From Kipferlia bialata (Eukaryota; Fornicata): a stretch of DNA of 25,915 nucleotides. The notes beneath the pieces are model-generated. The model did not search any database and was not told the origin of the DNA. It saw only the letters and a program-made list of their open reading frames with translations. The stretch lies in NCBI GenBank assembly GCA_003568945.1, contig BDIP01000159.1, positions 2,111 to 28,025 on the forward strand. Direction: 5' to 3'. Positions 1 to 10,661 of the stretch are shown piece by piece (position 1 is the first letter of the stretch; each line of letters begins with the position of its first letter). Position numbers and translations under genes: made by a program.

Positions 1-58
1 TAATATATATATATTATACATAATTATATAATTGGTATTAATATGGAAGTGTATATAC

Positions 59-1462
59 ATGGACGTCCTGTATCAGCATGGCCTCGACCACGGTGTCTGG
101 AGTGAGCATTACATGAATACATAGGAGCTGGGAATGTACAAGTATATGACTGCTAGTATATATATACATGACACTGATACCTATACTCTCTTATGGAGTG
201 CGGGTTGTCTCTATGTATACTATATACCATACACATACTATATACTATAAGCGTAACTATATATATATATATATACTATATGGGTAAAACACTGGTACCT
301 ATGGAGTGCGGGTAGTCCCTGGGCAGGCCCTCGAGGTGCCTGGTGTAGAAGACCCTGGGGTGAGGTGATTATATAGAGCAGTACAATATCAATGACTCTC
401 CCTGCCTCATGAACCCCCCCCCCTCTCTCTCTCTATATATATATATATAGTGGAATTACTCACTCTGAGTTCATGATGTCCCTCTCTGCCTCGTGGACCA
501 GTCTGTTAGGACATCCTAGCAGTGTCTGCACGCTCTTGGCAGGTATCAGCAGATGCCCCTCCTCCTCGTGACACAGGTTGTTCTGGATGAACTCCTGCGT
601 CTTGTCCCGACTCTTCTGCCTGTCCCGCTGCTTACCAGCAACACCCTCCCTTCTGTTACGCTCGTCGATGGCACGCAGCAGACGCCGCTTGCCCTTGAGG
701 TCTAGAGTGGGGTGGTCTTCTAGTAGGGATAGTCTGGGGTCGAGGGGGGCACCGTCAGTCTCGACACGAGCCCTGGCCTTGACCTGGAGTGAGAAGACTA
801 GAAAAGAACACAATTCTATAACATAAAGTGAATGATTTCTATAGACTAGATGAAAGTAATCAGACTGGGAATACACCTGAGCACTGGCCTTGACCTGGGT
901 TAAATACAATCAGTGAATATATATATATATATATGCATTTACATAGCCTTAACTTGGACTGTATCTCCTCGATGGTGTCAGACTCTGAGTCAATATAGCA
1001 TGAATGTATACTCTATATATATACAGTATCAATATAGTATATATACAATGATACCTTTGACTGTATCTCCTCGATGGTGTCAGACTCTGAGTCACTAGTC
1101 TCCTCTGTGTCTGACTGTACAGAGTATGTGTCACTGGTCTCATCCACAGACTCAGACCCAGAGGCAGAGTCCTGGGGTCAGAAGTCCAAATATGCAAGAA
1201 TAATGAATACTATCATGTAAGATGCATATATAGAGGGAGTCTCATCAGCAGACTCAGACCCAGAGGCAGACTCCTGAGAGTCAGAGGAGACCATAGTATA
1301 ATGGAACAATATATCCAAAGAGTCCTAAGTAAGTAGCCAGTAGACAGCAGTAATACATATATCTACACTTAGCATCAGATAGACCACTGTATAATGTGTA
1401 CCTCAGTCTCTGTCTCTGTCTCTGCATCTGTGTCACTATGTCATACAAAGAATACATAAATG

Positions 1463-1493
<31 letters not shown>

Positions 1494-2381
1494 CCTCTGT
1501 CTCTGTCTCTGTCTCTGCATCTGTGTCACTGTCCAGGTTGGCCTCCCCAGCTGTGTCACCGTGCTCCTTGTTGAACCTAGTTCATTAGAGATACAATATA
1601 CAAAGGAGTAGGAGGTCAGAGATACATTATACTAATAGTACATTAATTAATTAATTAATGAAATGAGTAATATATTTATATATAAATATATTTCGAGCTG
1701 TGTCACCGTGCTCCTTGTTGAACCTAAGGGGTTAGAGAGGATGGAGTATCATATCAGTATTATCAATCAAAGATACACTCTGACTCAGAGACATGTAACA
1801 CCAGTCTGTATGTATCATCTACCTATACTCTGCCTCTGCAAAGGTGAGTGCTCTGTCAGTGAGCCATGCATACTCATGCCCATCACTCTTCTCAGCCTCA
1901 CTGCCATCCTTGCCATCCTCAGTCTCTCCACCAATGTCATCATCGTGTCTGGACCTGGCTGACTCATACTCAGAGGAGCCCTCCTGAGTATAAGATATGA
2001 TATATATACATAAATATATATAAGTATCCCTATATACATGCATACATACTCGTAGTCAGAGGAGTCATCCTGGCTATGAGAATGAAAAGAGGGTACTATT
2101 AGAGATTAGTGAAATGTATATAGTGTATATATAGGTTTGTATAAATATATGTATATATCGTAGTCAGAGGAACCGTCCTGAATAATAGAATGAAGTATTA
2201 GAAATACATAATTATATATCTATAGTAATGAGGTTAATGTATATATATATACTATCCCACCTCGAATGTGTCGTCGTCTGACTCTGTCCTAGACTCCTCT
2301 GGGTGGGACAGGGTTACCCTCTTCTTCTTGACAGGCACGGACTTGGCCTGAGATGAGTATACACTATATATGTATGTGTAT

Positions 2382-2418
<37 letters not shown>

Positions 2419-5400
2419 GAGAGTGACCCTCTTCTTCTTGACAGGCACGGGCTTGACCTAGGATTAGAAACCAAGTATATAGATACTATAGAGCAAATCG
2501 AGAAGGTCCTACCACAACAACAACAAAGAAGAAATATACCCTACCTTCGGCTTGAGCTTGGTCTTGGGTGCGTGACCGGCTGCATCTCTCTTCGCCCTCC
2601 TCTCTCTCTCCCTCCGCTCTAACTCCTCCTCCTCTCTCTGAGCAGCACTCTTGGCACCCAGCCTCGCCTTCGCAGCGGCGTCTCTCCTGGCCCTTCTCTC
2701 CCTCTCCCTCTCCTCCGCCTCTCTCTCCTCTCTCTTCGCCTCCTCCTCCTTGGCTCTCTTCTTAGCTTCCCTCTCAACCAGATCAGCAGCCTTGATTCTC
2801 TCTCTCTCCTCAGCGGCTAGAGCGGCTCTCCGGGCTCTCTTTGCCTCTACAGCCCTCTCTCTCTCCACCCTCTCAGCCTCCTCCTGCTGTCTTCGCATCT
2901 CCTCCTCGGCCTCCCTCTTACTCCTCCCCTCCTCTATCAGCCTCGCTCTCTCTGCGTTGTGCTTCTGGATCCTGGCAGCAGCCTCGGCCTTCAGCTGCCT
3001 CTTGGACCTCTCTCTCTCTCCACCAACACTAGCTCTCTCTCTCTCCCTCCTCTTCTTCACCTTCTTGATGGCCTCTCCCTCCAGCTGTTCAACCTCAGCC
3101 TCACTAAGACTGAAGATAGTACCCACTACCTCCCTGGGGTAGCTGTAGCTGCCTGTCTCCTGATCACAGCAGTGTCTGTGCGCCTCCTTAGCTAAGTGCT
3201 GCTTACCAGGAGAGGGACCCAGTTTAGACAGTGCTGTCAGTACATCAGCCCCTGCCGCCCTGGTTCCACTGGCACCCATAAGACGGGGAACAGGGGGAGA
3301 GGTGGATGATGCACCACCTTCCACATCCTCAGTGGGTGGGGTGACGTGGCTGTTGAGGAAGGTGATCCAACTGCCAAGCTCGGGGTCTTGCAGAGCCTGA
3401 ATATCAGCACACATGCAACACTACTCTAAATATATATATTATTATACACATTAATGTATATATATATATATATACCTTTTTGGCAGCGACTACGTCCAAG
3501 GGCAGACAGTCCGACATGGCTCTCAGAGAGGGCTGCTTCTTGGTCTTGTCAGCCTTGGTGGGGTCGCCATAGTGCCTCAGGGAGGCGAAGAGCTTGGCAA
3601 ACAAGGACATCTTGAGAGCGGCTATGGCCTCTGCGGAGAGACGTCTATCGTACAGCCTGACGAGTCTGTCCAGTAGGTGCAGGGACTGGGACATCGTCTG
3701 CTTGGAGGAGGCGGAGGTGCACTTAGATATCATTCTGAGGTTAGGAATTGACAGAGATAATATGAAAGTGGGTAAGATATATAGTGTGTACATCATCTGC
3801 TTGGGGGATGGGGAGGTGCACTTGGATATCATCCTGGGGGTAAAGGAGAGAGTATAAGAGAGATTAAAGTAATGGAGAGATTGGGGTAAACGAGAGATTA
3901 ACACATAGATTGTGTAGGAGGAAGAGGTGTACTTGGATATCACCCTGAGAGGTAAGAAGGAACATCGAAGATTGGTAAGACAAGGAGAGTGTGTGTATAT
4001 AGTATATATCATAAGTCCCCGCCTCTGTCTAGCTGGTATGTCCCCAGGCAGAAATAGTCTTAGTGTATAATATATATATATATATACTTCGTATATATGT
4101 AGTCCTCACCTCTGTCTAGCACTTGATACAGCAGGCATGTCCCCAGGCAGTGATAGTGATAGAGTATCACATACATACATGCAAATATATGTATACACAT
4201 ATATATAGTACATATGTAGCGTCTACCTTTGTCTAGCACTAGATACAGCAGGCATGTCCCCAGGCAGAGGTGCCTCTCTGCTAGGCACCACCGCCGCTGT
4301 CACACCCACACCCTGCACAAAGGGTCTCTCTCTCTCTCTCTCTGGCTGGACAAAGGGGGGCAGGGCAGGTGGTACGGGAACTGGGGGTGCGTTGGTACCT
4401 GTACCACTGATGGTGCCATAGGTACTGGATGTACTAGAGATGTCAGTACTGGTTGTTGTGGTGTCAGTGGCCTCTGGTACGGGGGGCAGCTTCTCAGCAG
4501 TAGAGGTAGAGACAGCGGGAGACACAGCCTTCTGAGTCTTATGGGTCTCAGTAGGTCTTGCAGCAATGGGTACAGAGGGAGGACGGGGGCGGAGAGGCCT
4601 AGAGCTGCTAGGAGCGGTAATAGCTACAGCGGGTGCCTCCACCACTGGTCTTGGCTGCAGAACACGTCTAGTCTTTGGTACAGGCTTAGGTACATCAGTG
4701 ATGTCACCACTGACCATGCTCTCGAGTAGTGAGGTGGGTATGGGGGCATCACTGGATGTGGTCACAACAGCCTCTTCCACAGCCATATCCACATCACCCT
4801 CTGCCTCTGCCTCTGAGTTGACATCAACAACAGGGTCCACTGCACCCACAGACTCTACAGTGGCACCCTGTATCTCTCTCTCTACCTCTCTCTCTCCCTC
4901 TGGTTCAGCAGGTGAGGGCGACTTCTGAGGCCTCTTACTCTCTGGCCCTGCTACATCGGCCTCTCCCTTCCTAGCCCTCTTGGCACCAGGCTGCTGATCT
5001 CCCATAGTATCTCTCTCCCTCTCTCTGACACTTGAAGTCTCATCCACTGCCTCTCTCTCTCTCTCCTTCTCTCTCTCTCCCTTGGCCTCTGCCACAGCCC
5101 TATCCCTCACCTCCATCACCAGTGCGGCAGTGCACCCCATCTCCTTAGCCACAGATATGACATCAGACTGCAGCTCACCACTGTCCTTGTGACAGTACCA
5201 CTTCTTGATGAACCGGTGGCTCTCAGCCTCTATGAGACCCTTGGACAGCTCGGAATCAAGGGCAGAGACATACCGCCTATAGGAGGCCAGCTCCACTGCC
5301 ATGTCTCCCTCCCCACCGGCATTGACGTCGAGGGTCTCCACGTCCAGCACCTGCTCCTCCTCGGGTATGGACACCTCCACCTCTATGCCGTCAGAGTCTC

Positions 5401-7636
5401 CATCCAGCACAGTCATGGTGGGTGCCACCCCAGCTGCCAGTCTCTGCTGTCGGAGGGTGGCCTTGCGCCTCTCGACTGCAGCGGCCATCCTCTTCAGACT
5501 GGCCTGCGTTAGACATACTCGTTTCTCTTATTACTCATTGTATATAATTCAATAATGATAATTATCCCAATGATGCATATTGTGATGATATAATATATAT
5601 CTTTGCAATCATCTTGCTTATCAGGTTCCTTGGAGACTTGCCTGTCTTGCCTTCTCTTTCCGGTACTGGTTCCTCTCCTGTGTCAGCCTCCTCTGCTCCT
5701 CGGTGACGGTGGCGTTCAGCACAGTCTGACTCACCTTGTTATTAATAGTTGTATAGTGAAATAATGAATTCTAATTGTCGGCTGACTGACCTTATTCATA
5801 ATAGATGTATTGTACAATAATGATGCTAACTCTAATTATAATTGTCAGTAATTCCCAGGCACTTAGCACTGTCTGACTCACCTCTATCTCTGGATCAGGG
5901 GCATACTTGCACTCTACCTCAGCAACAGACAGACCGACCAGAGGAGGGGTGGCTGGGGCCTTAGCAGTGGCAGTAGTGGCACTATTAGGGTCTGAGAGGG
6001 TGGATGTTACTGCAGGGCTCTCTTGTGTAGATGTAGGGGCCATATCCACATCCCCCTCCTCCTCCACTGTCTCTCTCTGTGGCTGGGTGTTACGTGCACG
6101 CACATTCATCACAGCTGTCAGTGCGGGTGATGCACCATCAGGAGGGGGTACAGTGGGAGGGGGTAGAGGGTCAGGCTTCCGCATAGCTAGTATCAGTTCA
6201 TCTTCCTCCTGTCTCTCTCTCTCTCTTTCCTTTGCTCTGGCCCGTACTCTGTCCTGGCCGTCCTAGAAGGTGAGATGTCTATAATACACCCACATATATG
6301 AATACTCACCCACAAATGTGTATGTATGAGTTTTCACTGTCGCAGAAGGGTATTTGATGCCACTCTAAAACATAATAAGTGAGTGTATGTATCGTAGGTG
6401 AGGTGCCATTTACCTTATACACCCAGTTGGAACACTGAAGCAGCTGACAGACCCTGTCTATACAGAGGGTGGGTACAGATGAATCAGACGCTCCAGACGC
6501 TCCAGACGCTGTAGGAGGAGGGAACATGTCTGCTATGAACTCTGACTTGGCATCGTTCCTGTGGGTGTCGTCAGTCAGCTCCTGGGGGTTATGAGTGGGT
6601 GATATTGAATATGAAGAAGCACACGTAATCATACTCTCCTCTCATGAGATATATACGCACTCACACACAATGAAGTGTAGTGTTAGGGATACTAATCCTT
6701 CTGCTCCTCACACCTGCAGACTCTCGTAGAGCTGTGCTATACGCATTAACACTCTATTAGCATATACATATACACATACACTATAAACCAAACAGTTAGC
6801 CCACCTGCAGTCTCTCGTAGAGCTGTGCCAGCCCTAGCTTGAGAGTGTGTCTCCTGTCCCTGGGGTATGTGGACAGACAGTCCCTCTTGCAGTACTGACA
6901 CTTTGTGGGTATGGGAGGGGGGCCGGAGTGCTTGTACACCTGCTCAGTACTGGTGTTAGACAATATGATAGTGGCCACATTCTATAGTATATGGAGTGTA
7001 CCACTAGTACATAAGTATAGTGGAAAGGTAGCACTCTGGCAATAGTACAGATGTATAGTATGGAGGCGTTACATGTCACTCACACAGCTCAATAGGGAGA
7101 TGTAGTACTGTGTTAGGGTTAGATGCCCATACCTCTTGCCAGCTACCAGAGCTGTGAGGACTGCCTCGGATACTCCCTCACCCTTCCCACCCTCTCCCTC
7201 ACTCACATCCCAGTCAACCTCATCATCACTCTCCTCTGCACCCTTCTGTGCCATCTCCACATCCCCAGTCTCTCTCTCTCTCTCCTTCTCACCCTCTCCT
7301 CCCACCTCCTCGACCTCAGTATCGCTCTCTGTGTCACTCTCTGTCTCTGAGTCTGAGAATGAGGGTAAGGGCGGCATGGGCTGCGACATGGTCCACTCCT
7401 TAGGCACACCCTTGGCATCCACTGAGGGTGACTGTATGGGGGTGTGGGTGGGTCTAGGTGGGGGTGGGTGCACGGCGTCGAGGAGTGACATGACAGCAGT
7501 GGAGCAGAGGGAGTGGAACACACCCTGTATGGCTGGGCACACTATGGGGTTGGATGTGTCGAAGAGGACATGGGCCGTGGAGGTGATGTGGGAGGGGGTG
7601 GAGGCGGCAATGTCTCTAAGAGGCTTGGGATCCATA
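59..7636 (-). CDS. Large charged protein of unknown function, 16 exons, 3' end outside the window
   Basis: I do not recognise the family. Exons, in order of transcription: 7133-7636, 6805-6949, 6414-6581, 6314-6364, 5882-6262, 5642-5734, 4227-5503, 3476-3734, 2545-3396, 2261-2347, 1823-1983, 1495-1576, 1055-1171, 464-783, 299-354, 59-96. All joins keep one frame and give more than 1,530 residues, starting at MDPKPLRD (ATG 7633-7635). An acceptor-like CTCAACCCCAG lies just upstream, so a 5' exon may be missing. Visible parts: an acidic stretch near residues 100-150; a possible zinc knuckle (KCQYCKRDC, about residue 185); a segment ending THTYTFDGQDRVRARAKE (about 290); a Pro/Ser/Thr-rich low-complexity block with KRARKGE, a possible nuclear signal; a long Arg/Glu/Ala coiled coil (about 1070-1235); then Ser/Asp/Glu-rich acidic exons. 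The composition suggests a nuclear scaffold, but this is inference. The 5504-5641 intron uses GC as donor. Many introns carry exon-edge copies. Confidence 0.8.
192..210 (-). repeat. Junction echo of the exon 299-354 donor end
   Basis: The bases from 192 repeat, with few differences, those from 300, which is the 3' end of the neighbouring exon. The copy sits in the following intron, about 107 bp away. It is an exon-end type echo. Confidence 0.7.
877..894 (-). repeat. Junction echo of the exon 464-783 start, 18-nt in-frame cassette
   Basis: On the minus strand an acceptor CCCAG is followed by 18 nt coding VKASAQ and then a GTGTAT donor. The real exon starts with VKARAR at 783. The copy is open, a multiple of three long and bounded by AG and GT, so it could be a true micro-exon or a decoy. 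Confidence 0.6.
1211..1273 (-). repeat. Junction echo of the exon 1055-1171 start, 63-nt open cassette
   Basis: The minus strand reads ESASGSESADET where the real exon reads DSASGSESVDET. The copy then diverges and reaches a GTATTC donor after exactly 63 nt without a stop. A second, exon-end type echo of the same exon lies at 954-992, so this exon has copies on both sides. Confidence 0.6.
1402..1435 (-). repeat. Junction echo of the exon 1495-1576 donor end
   Basis: A 34-nt copy of the TETETE-coding exon end, followed by a GTACAC donor and preceded by an AG. The length is not a multiple of three, so inclusion would break the frame. A start-type echo of the same exon lies at 1697-1723 behind its own CCCCTTAG acceptor. 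Confidence 0.55.
2046..2177 (-). repeat. Two junction echoes of the exon 1823-1983 start
   Basis: The copy at 2046-2069 encodes DDSSDYEY, and that at 2159-2177 begins DGSSDY. The real exon begins EGSSEYES. The first copy is 24 nt long, bounded by AG and GTATGC, and in frame. Two further upstream acceptors are therefore offered to the spliceosome. Confidence 0.55.
2423..2457 (-). repeat. Junction echo of the exon 2261-2347 start
   Basis: The minus strand reads VKPVPVKKKRVTL behind a TCCTAG acceptor, where the real exon reads AKSVPVKKKRVTL. Conservation at the peptide level is very high. The copy lies about 110 bp upstream of the real acceptor. Confidence 0.6.
3792..3944 (-). repeat. Two junction echoes of the exon 3476-3734 start
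   Basis: Copies at 3792-3833 (42 nt, open, in frame, GTACAC donor) and 3905-3944 (40 nt, not in frame) repeat the first 40 or so bases of the exon that begins at 3734. Together with the exon there are three copies of this acceptor and exon start within about 240 bp. Confidence 0.65.
4021..4150 (-). repeat. Two junction echoes of the exon 4227-5503 donor end
   Basis: Segments at 4021-4051 and 4110-4150 repeat the last 30-40 bases of the large exon that ends at 4227, including the donor region. They lie downstream in the following intron, at a spacing of roughly 100 bp. Confidence 0.65.
6714..6736 (-). repeat. Junction echo of the exon 6805-6949 donor end
   Basis: A 23-nt copy of the end of the exon coding AQLYERLQ, followed by a GTGTGA donor and preceded by an AG. 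It is not a multiple of three, so it is more likely a decoy than an exon. Confidence 0.55.
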
Positions 7637-7904
7637 CTGGGGTTGAGTTGCAAATAGTACCGTAATATATATTATATGTAAACACATGGGTGTATCTATA
7701 TTGGAAGAAGTATGCTGAGGGTAAGGAAGGTAACAGATATAGTGCCTGCGAAGTGAGGGGGGGGGGGGGGGTGATAACATCTAACACACTGGCCAATATA
7801 GATACGACAGTGTCAGAGCCAGAGGGATGGATCTCACACATACACACACAGAGAGAGAGGTAGGAGAAAGAGGGAGAGGTCAACTACGATTACCAGAATA
7901 GAGA

Positions 7905-7939
7905 GGGGGGGGGGGGGGGGGGGGGGACACAAAAAAAAA

Positions 7940-7971
<32 letters not shown>
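7905..7971. repeat. Poly-G runs of 22 and 26 bases with an A run between
   Basis: Two long G homopolymers flank a stretch of A. On the minus strand, the sense strand of the flanking genes, they read as poly-C. The exact length is likely to be unreliable in any assembly. Confidence 0.9.
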
Positions 7972-7972
<1 letters not shown>

Positions 7973-8764
7973 TGAAGACAAGCACCCAACCATATTACTG
8001 TTCGAAAGAGATGTGAGAGATAAGAGGGGCATGGTGACACACACACACAACACAAGAGATACACCTTACAATCACAATCCGTCATTTCTACAGATGGGTG
8101 GGAAATAGAAGAAGGAATAGGAGTATTGAATCAGTCCATCACAGATTGATTATACAAACATGGACATAGAGTATTATATGACATATTGCACAGTATACCT
8201 GTCTGACTCAGGTTGGCAGCTTGGGAAGACCGTGTGTATATAAGCAGGACCTGCCAATAATGGGGCCAACTTTTGTGTCGATGTGTAGTAAAAGGGATGT
8301 GAAGGCTATGTACTGTTTGACCCTAGATCTATTGAGCTGAGCTGACAGCAGTCCAACAAACGGGTCATTCATATATGGAGTGCTAAGATGATGCCACGAC
8401 GGCTTTGAGCTTAGTCTGCATGCCCAACAGATACATGTCACCGAATCAGTCACTGCAATGCATGCGTGTAATGATAATATCATTATATACTACAATTTTT
8501 AGCAGTGTATCATACATGGCATGTATTACATGCTATGTGTGCCAGTTAGCACAAGTGACTGGTGGCAAGTCACTGACTCCCTGTTACCAGTGTGACCTAT
8601 GTAGTACATGCGTGACATGGTGTGACTTCTATTACACACAACTTGCAGAAGAGTATGTACCTCCTATAATGCCAGTGTGCAAAAGTCTACTGAGTCCCTG
8701 TCGCCAGTGTGACTGTCTGGCAGGACCCAGTCAGCAGCATCCTCTCTGGGCGTTAGATGTAAGA

Positions 8765-8800
8765 GTCTTACAGTAAGAATCTTTTCTCTTACAGTAAGAC
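8765..8800. other. Hairpin built from two CTTACAGTAAG palindromes
   Basis: CTTACAGTAAG occurs at 8767-8777 and 8788-8798. The flanking AGTCTTAC and GTAAGACT make the whole segment a near-perfect inverted repeat. It could form a stem-loop in RNA or be a binding site; no function is shown. Confidence 0.45.
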
Positions 8801-8990
8801 TAAGGTGCCTTATTGCATCCTGTGCACAGAAAACACGATTGGCAAAAATTGGTGGTATACAAACACTGCCCTGACGGATACTTTATACGCACTATTGGCA
8901 ATGATCCTCTACCTATACCGTGGCGATGTCCCCCTCCACAGTCGGTTAGGGACATCGTGTATATAACATATACCATATATACATTTGCAA

Positions 8991-10456
8991 CTACGTATAC
9001 ACACAATCACTCTCATTGATAGTGACTCTATGTATACCTGCCGTGGCTATGTCCCCCTCCACAGTCTGGGTGAGGAACACTGAGGTGCCGTGGAGGTACT
9101 TGCCCATGGCATCTAGGTACTTGACAGTGTAGCGCAGCTTCTCCTTGCGGTGCTCGTCAGCGGTGTCTCTAGCCCTTGCTTGCTGAGGGTAAGAGGAAAG
9201 TGTGAGTATTTTGCTATACTTCATTGGGTTGCTTGAGACATGTTTCCGCCCGGATGTGTGACACCTGGTATATCAATCATACAATGGACCATTGTAACAA
9301 CGGTTGCTGCTATCATACCTCTGCCTCCACTATCGTGCCACCCATCATGAGGTCAGCAGTCTCAGCTGCCTGCATGGCCTCGATCAGACTGGGGGTGAGA
9401 TATATATATACATATTCTATATACATGATTTATATAGAACGAGACACATACAGGTACAGACTGCGGTTATGAGATATCTAGACATAGTCTGATACATTCA
9501 TGTGATAGGACTGTGATGTACTACAGATGCATCTCCTCATCTCGAAGTATCCAATCAAACATTGATTATCAAAGAGTCACTCTTTAAGAGTAGACTCCCC
9601 AACTTGTGGACACAATGAGACTGAATAGTCGGTGGTACATACCTTGACAGTGTGCTTGTGGCCTCTCCTATCCTCTTCTGAGCAGCGTCAAACTGATGTT
9701 AGGACGTATATAACTCTAGCTCTATATACTCACTCCATGAATATCATAGGGAGTTCATATTATGTATATAATATGAATAGACACATACTAATTCAGTATG
9801 TATACCTCTACACGCTTCTGACCCAGCACCATCAGGACAGGAGTGCTGTTCCACCTGTCACCCCACTTGGCCTTGTACATACTGTCCAGAGTGTATACCC
9901 TGGAGGTTTTATGGAAGGAGGTATATCATACATGAAAGAAGACCTTCTTGTTCGGGGTTGGTAGGGTGTGGCACAAAGAGACAGGGGGGGGGGGGGCGAG
10001 AGATACCTAGAGAATGCCTGGTCCACCTTATACCATACATAAAGCATAGAGAGACTTGGGTGGTGTTGATAGTGTGGGGCAGAGAGAGAGAGAGAGAGAG
10101 AATCTCTCTAGTAGAGATACCTTGAGAATGCCTGGTCCACCCCCTCTGCCAGTGTCTGGACCTCCTGCTGAAGTGACTTGATAGGGCCACATACATCGTT
10201 GATGGAGGTGATGGTGCGGGACATGCTTCCTGGTAGGTAAGACATATACCATACTGATAAGATATACCACTATAAAAGGTGCGGGACATGCTTCCTGGGG
10301 TGTCTGATGGAAAGAGGGGTGACATAGACTGGTGTGACATGTGGGCACAAACCACTATAAAAGGGGATGCATGGGTATTAATACATTGCTACCTGTCTCC
10401 TCAGTACCGGAACCCTGAGTAGGGGTGTCAGGTACACTCTCTGGTACTGGGGGCAT
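8991..10456 (-). CDS. Helical, BAR-domain-like protein
   Basis: Exons in order: 10393-10456, 10121-10229, 9806-9899, 9643-9692, 9319-9388, 9038-9182, all joining in frame to give about 178 residues from MPPVPESVPD (ATG 10454-10456). After an acidic, Pro-rich start the protein is predicted to be almost entirely helical. The segment QKRVEFDAAQKRIGEA resembles the second BAR helix (typically R-x-DYDAA-x-x-R), and a final helix around KYLDAMGKYLHGTSVFLTQ fits the third. BAR domains dimerise and bind curved membranes; if correct, this protein would act in trafficking or endocytosis. The 3' end is open: reading through 9038 in frame reaches TAG at 8991-8993, but a GTATAC donor at 9037 and an echo at 8919 suggest more exons. 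It starts about 150 bp from the divergent TFIIS gene. A generic coiled-coil protein is the main alternative. Confidence 0.6.
10006..10027 (-). repeat. Junction echo of the exon 10121-10229 donor end
   Basis: A copy of the exon end coding VDQAFS with a following GTATCT donor, placed in the next intron close to a poly-G run at 9987-9996. Confidence 0.6.
10268..10294 (-). repeat. Junction echo of the exon 10121-10229 start, 27 nt in frame
   Basis: Behind a CACCCCAG acceptor the first part of the exon (SMSRT) is copied, followed by a GTATAT donor after 27 nt. Inclusion would keep the frame. The same exon also has an exon-end echo at 10006-10027. Confidence 0.6.
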
Positions 10457-10610
10457 GTATACACGGTGTTGGTAGAGAGTGTGTGTCACGATTCGTGACA
10501 CGAATACTCGATAATCAACTTCTGAAAAAAGGGTGCAATCCAAAGACTTTGACTCCGCATCTTGGGCTATCCTTTCCCTCTCTCTAGACTCTGTGTGTCT
10601 GGAGGTAGAG
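10457..10610. promoter_or_regulatory. Short divergent intergenic region
   Basis: It lies between the ATG of the BAR-like gene (minus, 10456) and the first candidate ATG of TFIIS (plus, 10611). At about 150 bp it probably holds both promoters. No TATA box or other known core element is evident; a perfect palindrome is the one clear structure. Confidence 0.5.
10483..10501. promoter_or_regulatory. 19-bp perfect palindrome, 9-bp arms
   Basis: The arms GTGTCACGA and TCGTGACAC flank a single T. It lies 27 bp upstream of the minus-strand ATG in the divergent region, a position suited to a dimeric transcription factor. The role is inferred from position and symmetry only. Confidence 0.5.
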
Positions 10611-10661
10611 ATGGAGAGTGGACGGCGGTACATTGAGATGGAGAGTGGACGGCGGTACAAC
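10611..10661 (+). repeat. 27-bp tandem repeat in the candidate TFIIS first exon
   Basis: The segment starting at ATG 10611 recurs at ATG 10638, giving MESGRRY twice, nine codons apart. Both copies carry a GTAC that could act as a donor. It is a coding-scale tandem duplication next to the divergent promoter. Confidence 0.7.

Larger units (their letters stand above)
7637..8990. other. Spacer or long intron between two minus-strand genes
   Basis: I find no exon here that joins in frame to either neighbour. It holds poly-G runs at 7757-7771, 7905-7926 and 7946-7971 with an A run between the last two, a degenerate local duplication at 8571-8718, a hairpin at 8765-8800, and an echo (8919-8943) of the donor end of the exon 9038-9182. 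That echo implies transcription of the gene on the right extends to at least about 8919. Whether the two minus-strand genes are one long gene cannot be settled from sequence alone. Confidence 0.5.

Noticed and set aside
2651-3142. Long plus-strand Ser/Leu-rich reading frame
   Set aside because: It is the antisense of the Arg/Glu/Ala coiled-coil exon; only the minus strand joins in frame with its neighbours and has proper splice sites.
7078-7132. Extension of the exon 7133-7636 to a GTGAGT donor at 7083
   Set aside because: It keeps a frame, but splicing at AGAG|GTATGG to the TCTAACACCAG acceptor at 6950 has better sites and fits phase.
8420-8776. Cys-rich plus-strand reading frame (CYQCDLCSTC, CRQCDC)
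   Set aside because: It recalls CxxC surface proteins of diplomonads, but it is short, has no signal peptide or membrane tail, and its repeats come from a local DNA duplication.
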